Below are positions 1 through 12,000 of a stretch of 64,000 nt of DNA, piece by piece (position 1 is the stretch's first letter; each line of letters begins with the position of its first letter). Under the pieces are notes generated by a model. The model searched no databases. It was given only the letters and a program-made list of their open reading frames with translations, and was not told the origin of the DNA. The translations under genes and the position numbers were made by a program. The stretch is from Liolophura sinensis (Eukaryota; Mollusca; Polyplacophora; Chitonida; Chitonidae), in assembly GCF_032854445.1 (NCBI RefSeq), contig NC_088295.1:48347385-48411384 (forward strand), given 5' to 3'.

Positions 1-560
1 ATATTAGAAGGCTACATCCGCATGACCAAAGTACATGGTTTATATTTGCTCGCGTTTTAAATATCCAGTCTGAATCAAGACCTTCCAGCATGTAGTTTTT
101 TGAGGCCATGTTTAATAAAGAATAAATTAACTTCAAAAGACGAAGTTCTTATACCGAGAGAAAAAGCATCAGATGGAACAATCGTCTAATACTATGCTGC
201 ATGCTCTATGTGGTGTCCTTTATACATCTTATGTTTGTATGTTTGGGCATCTATTATCGAAAAATACTGCTGTACAGTTCTTCTGGAAGTTCCACTCTAT
301 ATGAGATTAGCTTTGTCTTATCTTTATCTATTACTAATTTATAAAACAAACTTGCCAGTAAACAAGATATTAAAGCGTTAATATTTTGTAAAAGCATGAT
401 GTTCAATATCAAGCTTTCATCGATAGCAAGGGCGTATATCGACTGGCTGTCTGTGTTGGCCTATACCCTAAGGCTTTTATCCTTTTTAACCAGGCCTGTA
501 GGTTTGGTATTACTCGTTCGATGTTGAGTTAATGACGTTTGTTTAGGCCCTCCTAAGTCA
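1..560. other. no gene seen
   Basis: AT-rich sequence with no exon-like reading frame, repeat family or RNA gene that I could recognise on either strand. Confidence 0.4.
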
Positions 561-1038
561 CCTCACGTGAATGCCCTCTGGCCACGGTCATGGCAGAACA
601 AGCGCAAATGCACAAAAACTGCAAGTGGGTATATAATTATATTTTCATGCTTTCTTACATTGTTGTTTTTAGTAGTATTATTTTTTTGTACATTTTTTTT
701 ACATCTTCGTTTTGTATCATGACTAAAATTAGAAGGTGTGTATAAAGTGAAAGTTTCATTATTATCTTGCTTGACAAGGTACGAGTCATGTGTATGGCTA
801 TGCACGTGGCTGTCATTGGAAGCGGCCATTCCAAGGTCGCTTAGTTAACAACTGGAAAAGACGTTCTGACTACAGTGTATATACTGTATATAGGATGGAA
901 TGTGTCCCCTTCTATCTAGTTATCTTTCGTTTTATTGGTAACGTGTTCGAGCTCATCCATTTGAATTTTTTATCTTCCCTGCGGACGGCATATACTAGTA
1001 TTGTCCACTCGGGAAATGAGTGTACGTCCCTATTGTCG

Positions 1039-1550
1039 TCATTCACCTATATGCAATCTATAAACCTCCTCCCTTCCCACGTTGATAATGTTGGCGATTC
1101 GCATCCAGCTAATCAACATGCCACATCCTGTCAATTTGAATTTCAGATTTTTGTCCATTTGAATAATGACATTTACATCTGTTAATGTGTGTGAACCATC
1201 TGGTGTTTCTTTGTAATATATACCAGGTCTGATTAGTTTGTTCAAGCTAGCGTTTTCACCGGAAGGTTTGGATATAGAAATGAAACTCACCAACTTTATT
1301 TATTTATTTGATTGGTGTTTTACGCCCTACTCAAGAATATTTCACTGATACGACGGCAGCCAGCATTATGGTGGGAGGAAACCGGGCAGTTCCCGGCGGA
1401 AACCCACGGCCATTCGCAGGTTGCTGACAGACCTTCCCACGTACGGCCGGAGAGGAAGCTAGCATAAGCTGGACTTGAACTCACAGCGACCGCATTGGCG
1501 AACTCGCCAACGAAGTATTAACCCACTCAAGATCGTAGACTTCATGTACA
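1039..1550 (-). pseudogene. exon-like ORF of unknown function split by a SINE
   Basis: On the minus strand an 84-residue frame runs from about 1293 to a stop at 1039-1041 and then stops abruptly at the tail of a MetaSINE-like element. If the element (about 1295-1500) and one copy of its 11-bp flanking duplication are removed, the frame stays open for about 18 more residues, up to a T-rich tract ending in AG near 1551 that could be an acceptor. Seen: the continuity of the frame. Not recognised: the product; no family motif is visible. It may be a decayed exon, part of an older transposon, or chance. Confidence 0.3.
1295..1500 (-). mobile_element. MetaSINE-like SINE, head-truncated, with 11-bp TSD
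   Basis: The (TTTA)n tail is at the left and the central domain follows (TTGGTGTTTTACG, ATATTTCACT, ACCGGGCAG, CCTTCCCACGTACGGCCGG). The element ends before the tRNA-like head. It is flanked by AACTCACCAAC (1284-1294) and AACTCGCCAAC (1501-1511), which differ at one base. Confidence 0.75.
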
Positions 1551-1560
1551 CTCCAAAAAA

Positions 1561-1790
1561 AGTTAATATGTTAATTTTAACAGAAAATCTGTTGTTTTGA
1601 GTGATACTAGATTGTATTGTTATTATAATACAATATTCATGCATATTCGACAAAATATTCTGTTATTCTAGCCTAATCGAACTGTTATGTTCAATTAATA
1701 GAATACATATATTATATTTAACAGAATAATCTGTGCATTAACAGAATATTTTCTCGCAACTCTACTTTTTGTTAAGTTCAACAGACTAAA
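1561..1790. repeat. dispersed palindromic repeat (TTAACAGAATA family), copy 1
   Basis: AT-rich stretch built around AACAGAATA and its complement, in both orientations. A similar stretch occurs at about 23250-23450. This looks like a non-autonomous hairpin (MITE-like) element. No coding content. Confidence 0.4.
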
Positions 1791-2249
1791 TTTTAAGCGT
1801 AGGCGCATAGCCCACTCCTCCTCGTAGTACAAAAACACCTGTCCATAATGGTTGTCATGTTTTTAAAAAAATCTGTCTTAGGCCTATAAATAAAATGTAG
1901 ATAGATCCTAGTTCATACATGTATGTAAGATATATACGCTGACTGATTGCTACGGTGTACAGTGATTATGTACAGCGATTACGTACAGCGATTTTACGTT
2001 AAAACCGGATAAACTCAATGTAGGGCCCAAAATACTTATTATATCTTGATATTTGTGGGTTGCGGCGTAGAATTTGCTGGAGGTGGTCGGTAGGGGTTGG
2101 GATGGGGTTGGGATGGGGTGGACTGTGGTTGGGATGAGGAGGACTGTGCTGACCCCAGCAAAAAAAACAATATTTCCCAAACTGAGTTGGTGTGCCATAT
2201 GGACACTCCTGCCTGCTGGACCCGCTTGTACGAAGTCGTTTTCGCTTTA

Positions 2250-2518
2250 TTTTTTTTATTTATTTATTTGATTGGCGTTTTACGCCGTACTCAAGAATAT
2301 TTCACTTATACGATGGCGGCCATCATTATGGTGGGAGGAAACCGGGCAGAGCCCGGGGGAAACACACGACGATCCGCAGGTTGCTGCAGACCTTCCCACG
2401 TACGACCGGAGAGGAAGCCCTATGAGCTGGACTTGAACTCACAGCGACCTCATTGGTGAGAGGCTTCTGGGTCATTACGCTGCGATAGCGCGCTAACCAA
2501 CTGAGACACGGAGGCCCC
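2250..2518 (-). mobile_element. full-length MetaSINE-like SINE with perfect 13-bp TSD
   Basis: A complete element in reverse orientation: (TTTA)n tail, central domain, then a tRNA-like head with A- and B-box-like stretches, ending in GACACGGAGGCCCC. It is flanked by the exact 13-bp duplication CGTTTTCGCTTTA at 2237-2249 and 2519-2531, which indicates a fairly recent insertion by target-primed reverse transcription. Confidence 0.9.
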
Positions 2519-2535
2519 CGTTTTCGCTTTAAGTG

Positions 2536-3085
2536 CACGAAAGCATACCATGTATGCGAACCTGTGACCAGATGCAAAAATTACTCGTGTGCGTATAACT
2601 ATACCATGTCTGTAAACCTGTGACCCGATTCACAAAGTACTCGTTTATGTATAACTATACCATGTTTGCGAACCTGTGACCAGATGTACGAAGTACTCGT
2701 GTACGTGTAACTATACGATGTCTGTGAACCTGTTACCAGGTGTACGAAGTACTCGTGTGTGTATAACTACACCACGTCTGTGAACCTGTACCCAGGTGTA
2801 CGAAGTACTCGTGTATGTATAACTACACCAGGTCTGCGAACCTGTGACCAGATGTACGAAGTACTCGTGTACATATAACCATACGATGTTTGCGAACCTG
2901 TGACCAGATGGACGAAGTACTCATGTATGTGTATTGACTATAGCATGTCTGCGAACCTGTGACCAGATGTACGAAGTACTCATGTATGTGTATTGACTAT
3001 AGCATGTCTGCGAACCTGTGACCAGATGTACGAAGTACTCGTGTACGTATAACTATACGATGTCTGTGAACCTGTTACCAAATTG
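2536..3085. repeat. minisatellite, about 58-bp unit, 9-10 copies
   Basis: Units repeat around CGAACCTGTGACCAGATG, TACGAAGTACTCGTGTA and AACTATAC. Copies differ by point changes and small indels (AACTATAC versus TTGACTATAG). The array begins next to the SINE insertion. Confidence 0.9.
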
Positions 3086-3636
3086 TCGGATCGATTTCAA
3101 TATTATAGTTACTTCTTTTATAAGGTCGAATGGTCCCAGTGGGTTGAAGAATATTCAATTGAGCGAATAAACCTTCACTCGGCATATCCTGCATATAGTA
3201 AATGAACAATATACATATCAACTTTGTTCAATTTCAAGTATTTCGAATTTATTCACAGCTGTTGAAGATCCTGTTTCTTTCTTCTCCACCCCCTTCCCCG
3301 ACCTCTTTGTTGTTAATACATTCAATGGGTTTTTGCAAAGTTATAGTCAAAGGTTGCTTTGGCTGGTACCTTTGTACCGTCTTCTGAATTGCCCATAAAT
3401 GGTTGACACCTGAATGCCAGGACATGTTATATGTATGACAGTGATACCGTATAGATGTATAATGTTAATATGTAGTGGTAACACACGGCTGGTGACACAT
3501 AGATGCTTATACTTTGTCACCAGACAAGTATTTGTCACTAGCTGGTCAACGGCATTCAAACCCAGAAAAGTCTCGTCTTATAGTGACATAATATCCAGCA
3601 TGTTACTCAATTTAGGTAGGCCTTTTGTATGGAAGC

Positions 3637-5025
3637 CGGTTAGGGTCTTCATCGTTCCACCGCCCGGTGATGGAAAGATGGAACGAAACGATAGAACAAT
3701 AGTGCGAAGCGATAACACGATATAATGCAATGTGATGGAACTATAGTGCGAAGCGATAGAACGATAATGTGGAAGAAACGATGGCATCCGGCGTTCCATC
3801 GTTTCCCAGCATGCACGTTCCATCTCTCCGCCGTTTTATTCTGCCGCCTTTCCAAGGATCCTCACACCATAAACCAGTGGATAGTGGGTTTTGCTGTCTA
3901 TTTTCTGCACTGACACCTGTCTTTGGTCTGCATTTTAAAACAGGGAATGTGATTAATATAAGGCACGAAGTGCATGATGCATTGTTTACATTTCTTCCCA
4001 CAATGCATTATACCGGTCGCTGTCGTAAAATATTCTCGAGTACAGCATAAAACACTTATCAACTGAATAAATGAATGTCTCCCTACGGCACACTGGTCTC
4101 AGTGTCAGCGCCCTGAATGCTTCCTAACACAGCATCCCATCCACACAGTGATTTTAGACATCAGGGTAATAAAAAACAATAACTAGGAATTTCAATTATT
4201 AAACATTAACTGGATTTTAATTGTCGTTTTCACTGAACTATGACAAAAAGAAGACAAGCCTTTTGAGAAAGTCACACAAGTCCCTCTATTCGAGCCCACA
4301 AATACACTCTGTAATCGAGCCTATACAGTCTTTACTGGCGCAGACATGGACTCTAGGGTGATTTACGTGTCCTTGAAGTGAAGTCGTTTTCCAACTTTTT
4401 CCACCATCGTGTAGCTGCAAAAAAGTCTGTAGATATGAGTAAAACAACAAATAGCTGCATGTCTGTCCACGGGGAAATACTGTAGACCTTGACGAGAAAT
4501 TTTTGCCTCACACATCATTAAAAAAAGATCCCAGCTTGTGTCCTCATATTTAAACTGGTCCAGGGTGAAGGGGTATGTGTCAATGTGAGTTATAATGGAA
4601 GACATCTCAACAAATAATAATAATCACCATAATCGTATAAGTGAAATATTCTTGAATACGGCGTAAAAAACCAATCAAATAAATAAATCAATCAATCAAC
4701 AAATATTTCTCAGCTGTGCATAAATCAAGGTTTAAACATATGCCTGCCTATTGGAATGCTCATATACCAACTAACAGTTTCAGATAAGCGGTCTAAACAG
4801 TCATTCAGCCATTTATTTAAAAATAAAACACATAATCCAGTAACGTCACTTGTAACACAGACTGAACGATGGAACGAAGCTATAACGCGATCGTGCGAAG
4901 CGGTGGAACAATGCGATGAATCGTTACTGCGCACCCATCGCTTCGCATCATAAAGCTGCATCGCTTTGTACCATCCTCGGGCGATGGGGTGATTGAACAA
5001 TGAAACGACGATGTCCTTAACCGGC
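3637..5025. repeat. inverted-repeat-bounded segment (possible TIR element)
   Basis: The left end AAGCCGGTTAGGGTCTTCAT and the right end (complement AAGCCGGTTAAGGACATCGT) form imperfect inverted repeats about 1.4 kb apart. Both ends continue into sequence rich in GGAACGATAG/GTGCGAAGCGATA motifs (3665-3790 and 4865-4960). Inside are an 80-codon minus-strand frame (4363-4605) of unknown product and a SINE tail fragment. It could be a non-autonomous DNA transposon or simply two inverted copies of one repeat. Confidence 0.4.
4632..4690 (+). mobile_element. MetaSINE-like fragment (3' end only)
   Basis: Only the end of the element remains: TCGTATAAGTGAAATATTCT, then ACGGCGTAAAAAACCAATC and an (AAAT)n tail. 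Confidence 0.7.
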
Positions 5026-5360
5026 TTGCATACTTTTATTTATGCAGTGTATTATATGTGAGCTGCCAGAATGGAAAGCGACTTTCAAATCTCACTCTTT
5101 ACTAGAACTTCACAAACCAGCATAATTTTCCATCTGAATGCTAAATGTAGAGGGTATGTAGGGAGCTACCTTGCTCCAACAGCTTGAATAAAAGCATGTG
5201 ACCCGTAATGTAAATAATCCCACCAGCTTTGGAATTTCTTAATTACCAGCGTGACGCAAGAAAAAAAATGATGATTAATCCAGAAAAGATACTAAGCTAG
5301 GGCGGAGAATTTTGCAAATGATATAATCTTGAGTGTCATTTTCATTATAAAAAAAATGGG

Positions 5361-5480
5361 GGCCTTCGTGGCTCAGTTGTTCAGCGCGCTAGCCACGATG
5401 TCACGATGTCACGATGCCACGATGTGATTGAATTATTGCCAATTTGGCGTTATTCCCAACTGATTCATTCATTGTAACAT
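5361..5480 (+). mobile_element. chimeric SINE: MetaSINE head joined to another SINE tail
   Basis: A tRNA-like head (GGGGCCTTCGTGGCTCAG ... GCGCGCTAGC) passes through four copies of a CACGATG motif. It then runs into a different SINE 3' end (GAATTATTGCCAATTTGGCG ... ATTCATTCATT). The same 3' end occurs without this head at 43699-43765 and 22790-22830. Confidence 0.55.
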
Positions 5481-5489
5481 AACTGACGT

Positions 5490-8400
5490 GAATACCCGGT
5501 ATAGGTGTAGCTTTGGTTACATTTGTTTGAAAATTGTAAGATGTTTTGGACTTCAATACACTTCCAGTTTATTTCCGAGACTTCAGTTAAAGCCCAGCGT
5601 TGAATGACATGTGTCTGTGTATAATTACTTATAAACAAACTAATAATTACTTATAAACAAACTAATAATTAACGTTTAACTGAAAACCCAACTAATAATT
5701 AACGTTTAACTGAAAGCCCATTACTCTCAACGTGTCCTGCTAAACTTCCGTGTATGGGCTTTGCTAAGGCATGTGTTCAGTAAGTGCTGTGTTTTACAGT
5801 GTAAGTACTTCTCTTAAGTTAAATGTCATCGGAAACAGGAAAGAAGCCCTTCACAGTACAAAAAGGTCACATTGCATCGTGTAGGACTGTATAGGACATC
5901 GTCCTATCTCCTATATCGCCCTATGTCATGAGAGGCATAATAATTGATTTTTGAGGAAGAGGGTTTTTTTTGAGGGGGGGGGGGGCGGTGCCGCGGTGTG
6001 GTGGTACAATTTTAGTTAAGTTTGACCATTCAGCTTCAAATATTTTCTTTTGTAAAGAAGATTTAGGTTCTGGACTTCAGACCAAAATGGGGGCCGATTT
6101 GGTTAGCGTGATATATAATCTTCCTCCCGCTAAAATTGACTGACGTTGTACTGAAAACAGCGTCAAGTTAAAAACTATATCCTCCGAATTTAGACCATGC
6201 AGCGATCGTAACATCCGACAAATATATGGCGTCACTGTGACTCACCGCAAGTAGAAAAAGTTCGATAATAGCGAACCGCCTATGCGAAGTCCGCTTTCGT
6301 GTCTCCCAGATCTTCATTCTTAAATTTAATAGTAGTGGAAGCATGTTTGCGCCCAAGGCCGTTCATCGGGCCTCTTCCACACAAAGGTGCAGGTTATAGC
6401 GCGGTATGCTCAAGGTGTATTGGCGGATCAAAAATATAGGATCGGTAAACGAAAGCGGATGATGGAGTGAGATGTGGAGCCGTAATGCTGGTTTAGACTT
6501 TAAGAACAGCCTTAGCTGAAGAGATTATAAACATAAGAGAATTATTGTATGTGGATTCACCTCGGCAATAACCGGGAACTTAGCAGGTCTCACAGCTTCA
6601 TTCCCACTGAAGAAAAAAGCAAACACATTTGCGGACAACACCTTCTACTGAAAACGAATATCACATCGACAGTTGTACAGACTGGTTTTTTGTGCCATCA
6701 TGTACGTCAGCAGTTTTGTATGTCCCAGTTCATTTGACTCATACAGCCGAATATTTATATAAAATAGCTGATGCATTTCAAGGTCAAATTATAAACGCGG
6801 GCGAGGTTAAAGGGATATATGAAAGACACCAAAAGTTTTATTGGTACCTGAGCGTTTTGCATAAGCCTAGGTACAGACGAGAGTTTTTACTTCCCGTTTG
6901 CCTACTTTTCACGCAGACTTCTCCGATTGTGTTCCGTATTTCATATTTGAGCATGCGGTTTATAATAATTAACTTTTTCCCATTAAAGTCGTGGCAGGAT
7001 GGGATATATTCGGCATCATCAGAAATTTTTATTACGAGATCGGAAACACGGGCAAACACCGGCAAACGCCATCCTTTATAAACGCTAAGTTTTAAAATTG
7101 AAATACCATATATCTACATGACATATCCCATGAAATTCCTGAGTACGGTGTAAATCAGCAATCAGATAAATAAATATTTAACACTATATTGCTGTTTGAA
7201 TGCATTCAGAATTTTGACATTCAAATTCTCAATACCTTTAACTCTTAAATAAGTAGGATGTCTTAGGACTTTAGGAGATGCTGCACCAGGTATTTTCGAG
7301 CTGAACAAATTTATTCAGCGTGTCTGTGTGCGTGTCTGTCTTTATGCGTGTTTGTCTTTATGCGTGTTTGTGATCGTGAAAGGGGAGACTTCCTGAATAT
7401 ACGTCTATTAAATAGGATGGACATTGTGTCACCAGACATATTTGTGCGTGCTGTCTCAAGCTGAACACGTTCTTTTTGAATTTTGAAAGGGGTTGTCACG
7501 GCGTTCTGATATTCATTGGGTTTCTATAATAAGGTCAAGTTGACTAAGGAATGGGTTTCTGTGGAATTAAAAAGCTTCTGAAAACTTTTGACACTTCGAA
7601 GACGAGTTTATCTTTGTTGGTTGTGTCTGCTTATTTTGTAATATACACATATATGTCTATACACACTGTTGCTGTTTAGGCCTAAGGTCTGCACCGATAC
7701 TTCAGGGCCGCATTATTTAGCGAACCTCGTAGCCTTTTGCCCCGTGAAGCTAATTCATTCAAACATTTACATACAGGAAAGCTCAATAGGTAATGCGTTC
7801 GAACAAACGCAGCCTAACGTAACTTATAAATATAAATAGGCGTTTGCATCTGCATGTCTATAGCCACCAGCGGGCTTAGCTTGAGCAACTGATTCCTGCA
7901 AAAGCGAGAGTGTGTAGGAGAGATCGCTTTTAATCTTTCGTCTGCAAACTTGTTTTTGAACGATGAAAATGTATAGTGCGTGAATATGCTGTTTTTGAAT
8001 CAGGTCATTCCACACGTGTCAAAGTAAGCATTGTGTTTACAATCTTGTTTAACACGCTCTTACACAATTTGTGTTGTAAATGGACGGTAGCTGTGATAAT
8101 CGGGTTAGAACTTTAGTTAATATCTGAGTGAATAGACGTGTTAGACTGGTGAATGTCTTCTATACCCCAACAGAGACGGGAATTTTTCATGTGTATATAA
8201 AACGCATTTATATTAAAATCCTTCATCATTTCTTGGTTTTATTTAAATGCATAGGAAATCTGACTTGTTCCAAAGCTATATATCAAGAAACCTTTTATAT
8301 TTTAACGGTTGAATCTTGGGCGCAAAAATAAGCAGTTTATATTTCAGAGCCTGTAAGATATTTTGTGGAAACAAACACTTTGACATTATGTCTGCATTTC

Positions 8401-8700
8401 TGAGCATTCTTAAAGCCAGGCTATGAAGAGAAATGTCTAAATAGATTAGAGACTTTATCAGTTTACATGGAATTGTCTCACAATGCTGGAGCCGAGCACA
8501 TTTTGATGACCTATATAGCATTGTTTCGGTACAGATACACTTTTATGTTGGTTATTTGGATGGTTAAAATATGCTTTAGTTACTCCAGATGTTGAAAACC
8601 ACCAGTTTTTTTGTCTTTCTTCAAACCACTTCTTTCCACGATATTTCTAATATCTTGTCAGTGTGACCTTAAATCTCATTCTTTCATTACTCTCATTTCA
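5490..8700. other. 5' flank or intron of the lectin-like receptor gene; no exon recognised
   Basis: Holds short tandem repeats (5625-5715, TAATAATTA units), a G-run (5976-5987), a SINE tail scrap near 7134-7175, and several 60-150 codon frames without family motifs. The first lectin-domain exon needs an upstream exon ending in phase 1, presumably with a signal peptide. I could not identify one here. Confidence 0.4.
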
Positions 8701-8701
8701 G

Positions 8702-9046
8702 ATGGATATCGACAAGCCGTGGGATGTTTCTCCCACGTGTACAACAACTTTCTGGAGTTGTCATGCCCACTCGGACAGACGATTTCCGTGGAACGGGTGA
8801 TGTTCGGAGCTCATCGGGATGTGGTCTGCCCTACTGATGGCAGCATCAGCGCCGCGGAAGCGCACTGCTGCGTCCCGCGCTGTGGAGACTGCGTGGTGGA
8901 GAATGAGCGAGATTCGGAGAACGTGTTCAACTGTAATAACAAGCGGGAGTGTTCCATCTGGACGAGGAGCTCATACGTTGACGGATGTTTTCCATTGACT
9001 GTCACCACATACATGGTGGTTCTGTACAAGTGCAATAATACTAACC
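8702..9046 (+). CDS. exon: lectin-like domain 1
   Basis: 345 nt, phase 1 at both ends (acceptor CTCTCATTTCAG, donor GTAAGT). The domain starts QAVGCFSHVYNNFLELSCP and continues with G.TISVERVMFG, VVCP, HCCVPRCGDCV, RECSIWT and TYMVVLYKC. This follows the SUEL pattern (C..L.L.CP.G..I.I....G ... C...C ... Y..V.Y.C). The YGR motif is replaced by FGAHRD and the DPC motif by DGC. Confidence 0.85.
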
Positions 9047-12000
9047 GTAAGTACACGTGGGATGATAGAATAAGTAAGATTACTGTAATTCTTCAATTTT
9101 TTTTTTCAGAACACCTGGTCTGATCTTTTTAGCTATTATACATGTAAACGTAATCGTAACAGGAATGTTTATTTTCTCTGTTTTACATGGTAAGTCCATC
9201 TAATGAACAACACAATCATATTTTCACTTTTCCAAAAAGGTGGAGGATTCCTTTCACCATAATACTGGTCGCCGTCGTATCCGTGAAATAATCTTGAGTA
9301 TGGCGTAAATATTAAATAAATAAATAAATGAATAAGTAAATAAATAAACCAAAAAGCTGGATGAGAAATGTAATTGTTTACTTTCAGCACTATTAATATC
9401 TGTCTTAAAAAATTAGAATAATTAGAACATTTTACTTAAAAAAAAAACCTCTTTCTCATTCAGAGTATTGCAGGATGTTATTGTGTTACATGGTGTTAGG
9501 AGGCTTGTGAGCTGGTACTGTTAACGCATTTACATGAATAGTTAGAACAAAAGTATAGGGATATTCCATTTCATGCTGATATTTCTGGAAACTACGATTT
9601 TGTAAATGTGAACGAATAAGAAACGTTTCCCCCTACCATAATGCTGGCCCCCGTCGTATAAGTGAAATACTCTTGAGTACGGCTTAAAACACCAATCAAA
9701 TAAGAAGTCAAATACATAAAACAAAAACCCTAACTGAGGTATATTGAAAAGAGAGCCGGATTTGGCCCTCCATGTGTGACCATTTGCCAACTGTCACAAT
9801 GTCGTGATTGCTCTGGTTTTACTCTTTATGCTGTAGTATATTCGCGTAAAAATTTCCTCTAGTCTAACAACTGTTGGTCTCGTTTTCTTATGTTTCTCCT
9901 GCGTTTGGTCACAAATACAAACAACACAGAAGAAGTGAAATCAAAATCAATACTTCCATTTTCCTTCAGAAACTATACCCGATACATCTGTAACCAGTAC
10001 TACCCCGTCTTTCAACCAAGTCTACTGTAGCCATAACGAAGGTGACCCTGGCGGCAAAGGGCAGGTAACTCCCTCGATCGAACCAACAACTTTAACGCCA
10101 ACGCCACCTATTGGTAAGCCGATATTTAAGTTTCACGTTGTGCCTAGTAATATACTTTTAATATACCAAACTGATAAAAAAAATGAATACAGAATTGTGT
10201 GGTTTGATTATACATGGCCTGGAACTTTACGCTTAAAGGACAGTAATGACTTTGGTTTTGAAGTTAGTTAACAGTGTTTTTACAATTTTTTGGTTGCTTG
10301 GGTAGATAAATGTATGGATGATATCATGTATGCCAAGAAAAAACACTTCAAAAATGCCTATATCCTAAAAAACCTATATCTTTGAATCCAGACAACAAGC
10401 GGTTACGATGATTCTTTAGAAGAAGGCTCACGTTTGAATATATCCCGTACTTTCTCCGTTTCAGCTGGCCCACGTCAGGCCGTAGGCTGCTATTCTTCCT
10501 TCTACAAGCAGAAAATAGAGATAAAGTGCCAAAGAGGAGAAGGCATCGCTATATATGGTGTTTTCTTTGCGACAAAGTCCAACAGCAGTTGCCCGTCATC
10601 GGGATTCATCAGCACGCCAGAACAGACTGGCTGCTGTGTACCGGCTTGTGGCGACTGTGTCATCTCTCAGTCTAATGACGCCAGCTATATTTATCAGAAC
10701 TGCAGCGGTGAGAGAGAGTGCTCTCCCTGGACGCAGCTCACGCATATAGAGGGCTGTGGGAATCAGGAATACACCTCATATATGGTTGTGCATTATGAAT
10801 GTCTGAGAGGTAAGCCACGCTAATGTCTCCTCTGACAGTATTGAACAGGTGAATCACCACGGGATAATTCTAATGCGGCCGTACAGGAGTATAAAGCGAT
10901 ATTTACGCATATGCACTATCTCAACAAAAACACTATTCTTATACCTCAGGCACCTAGATCAGGAAGCGATCTTAGACAAGTCAATTTTTCAATCATTAAG
11001 CTTGGTATGTTACTTTCCGTTATTTTAGCAGAAATTTGTTAACTCACCCAGAACTTACTTTGTAAAGCACTGTTTGACCTTGTTACGTAAGAAATAGCGA
11101 TTTTGAAGTCAGTTCATATTTTTTCCTAAATCTTAAGATCGCGTCGTGATCCTGGGGTTATGGCCAACTTGCACGAAGCCCTGTTAAAGTTAAGAGCACT
11201 TAACTACCATGATGACGTAACGCCTATTCAGTGCTGGTTGCCATGGTAGCTACAGATTCTTAACGTTAAGAGGGCTTCGTGCATGTGAGCCCAGGTCCTC
11301 AGACGCATCAACTTGGTATATCGTTACATATCGTAGTGAACTGATCGTGTTGGCAGTTGCATGGCTTCGAGCTCTCGTTAGTTCCACTGTACAGCCTGAC
11401 GTCAGTTGGACTGTAGAGCCTGACGTCAGTTGGACTGTAACAGTCTTACGTTAGAGGTATATTGCGTAATTGATACAGCCTGGTTTACCCCACCAATAAA
11501 CGTCACCACCATTATTCAGAATAAAACATTTCTTTAAGTACGTATTAAAACACTAATAATATAAACCAAAATAAATCTCATGATGAAGTCAACAAAAGCA
11601 AAAGTAAGTCTGATGAAGTCGACAAATATGTCTACTGTTAGGGTATCTTATTACTGGTTCTTGTTATTAACTGGCGTTGAATAGTATTAGAAACAAAGTT
11701 TGTTTTTAAACTAACACCCTAATGAACTATTTTTTTCAGATTTTAGTCATTCATTAACTTCAGAGGCTAACGGGATGTTGTTTGAAGAGATATACGGATG
11801 CCCTCTACCATCCACGACGCCACCGCCAGCAACAACCCTTCCTCCGCTATCATCACCGACAAAAGAGGCACCGACTGCAGTCAATACAATCTCACCGACT
11901 GTAAAATCCACGATTCAGAAAGACAGAATCCGTGTTACTGGAAAACTGGCGACTCCAACTGTCCGCAAAACAACGACTGTAGCACCGACCACAACACCAC

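Noticed and set aside
790-1185. 131-codon plus-strand frame
   Set aside because: No domain, splice partner or repeat relation; it partly overlaps the minus-strand exon-like frame and looks like chance.
6629-7081. 150-codon plus-strand frame and the opposing 75-codon frame at 6838-7065
   Set aside because: Neither strand shows a family motif or a phase-1 donor suitable for the receptor gene; they are mutually exclusive and unsupported.
8611-8701. Upstream extension of the first lectin-like exon to a start codon
   Set aside because: The stretch is a pyrimidine-rich intron end with a good acceptor at 8700-8701. The initiator-like codon is not supported, and the paralogous exons start at the same place.
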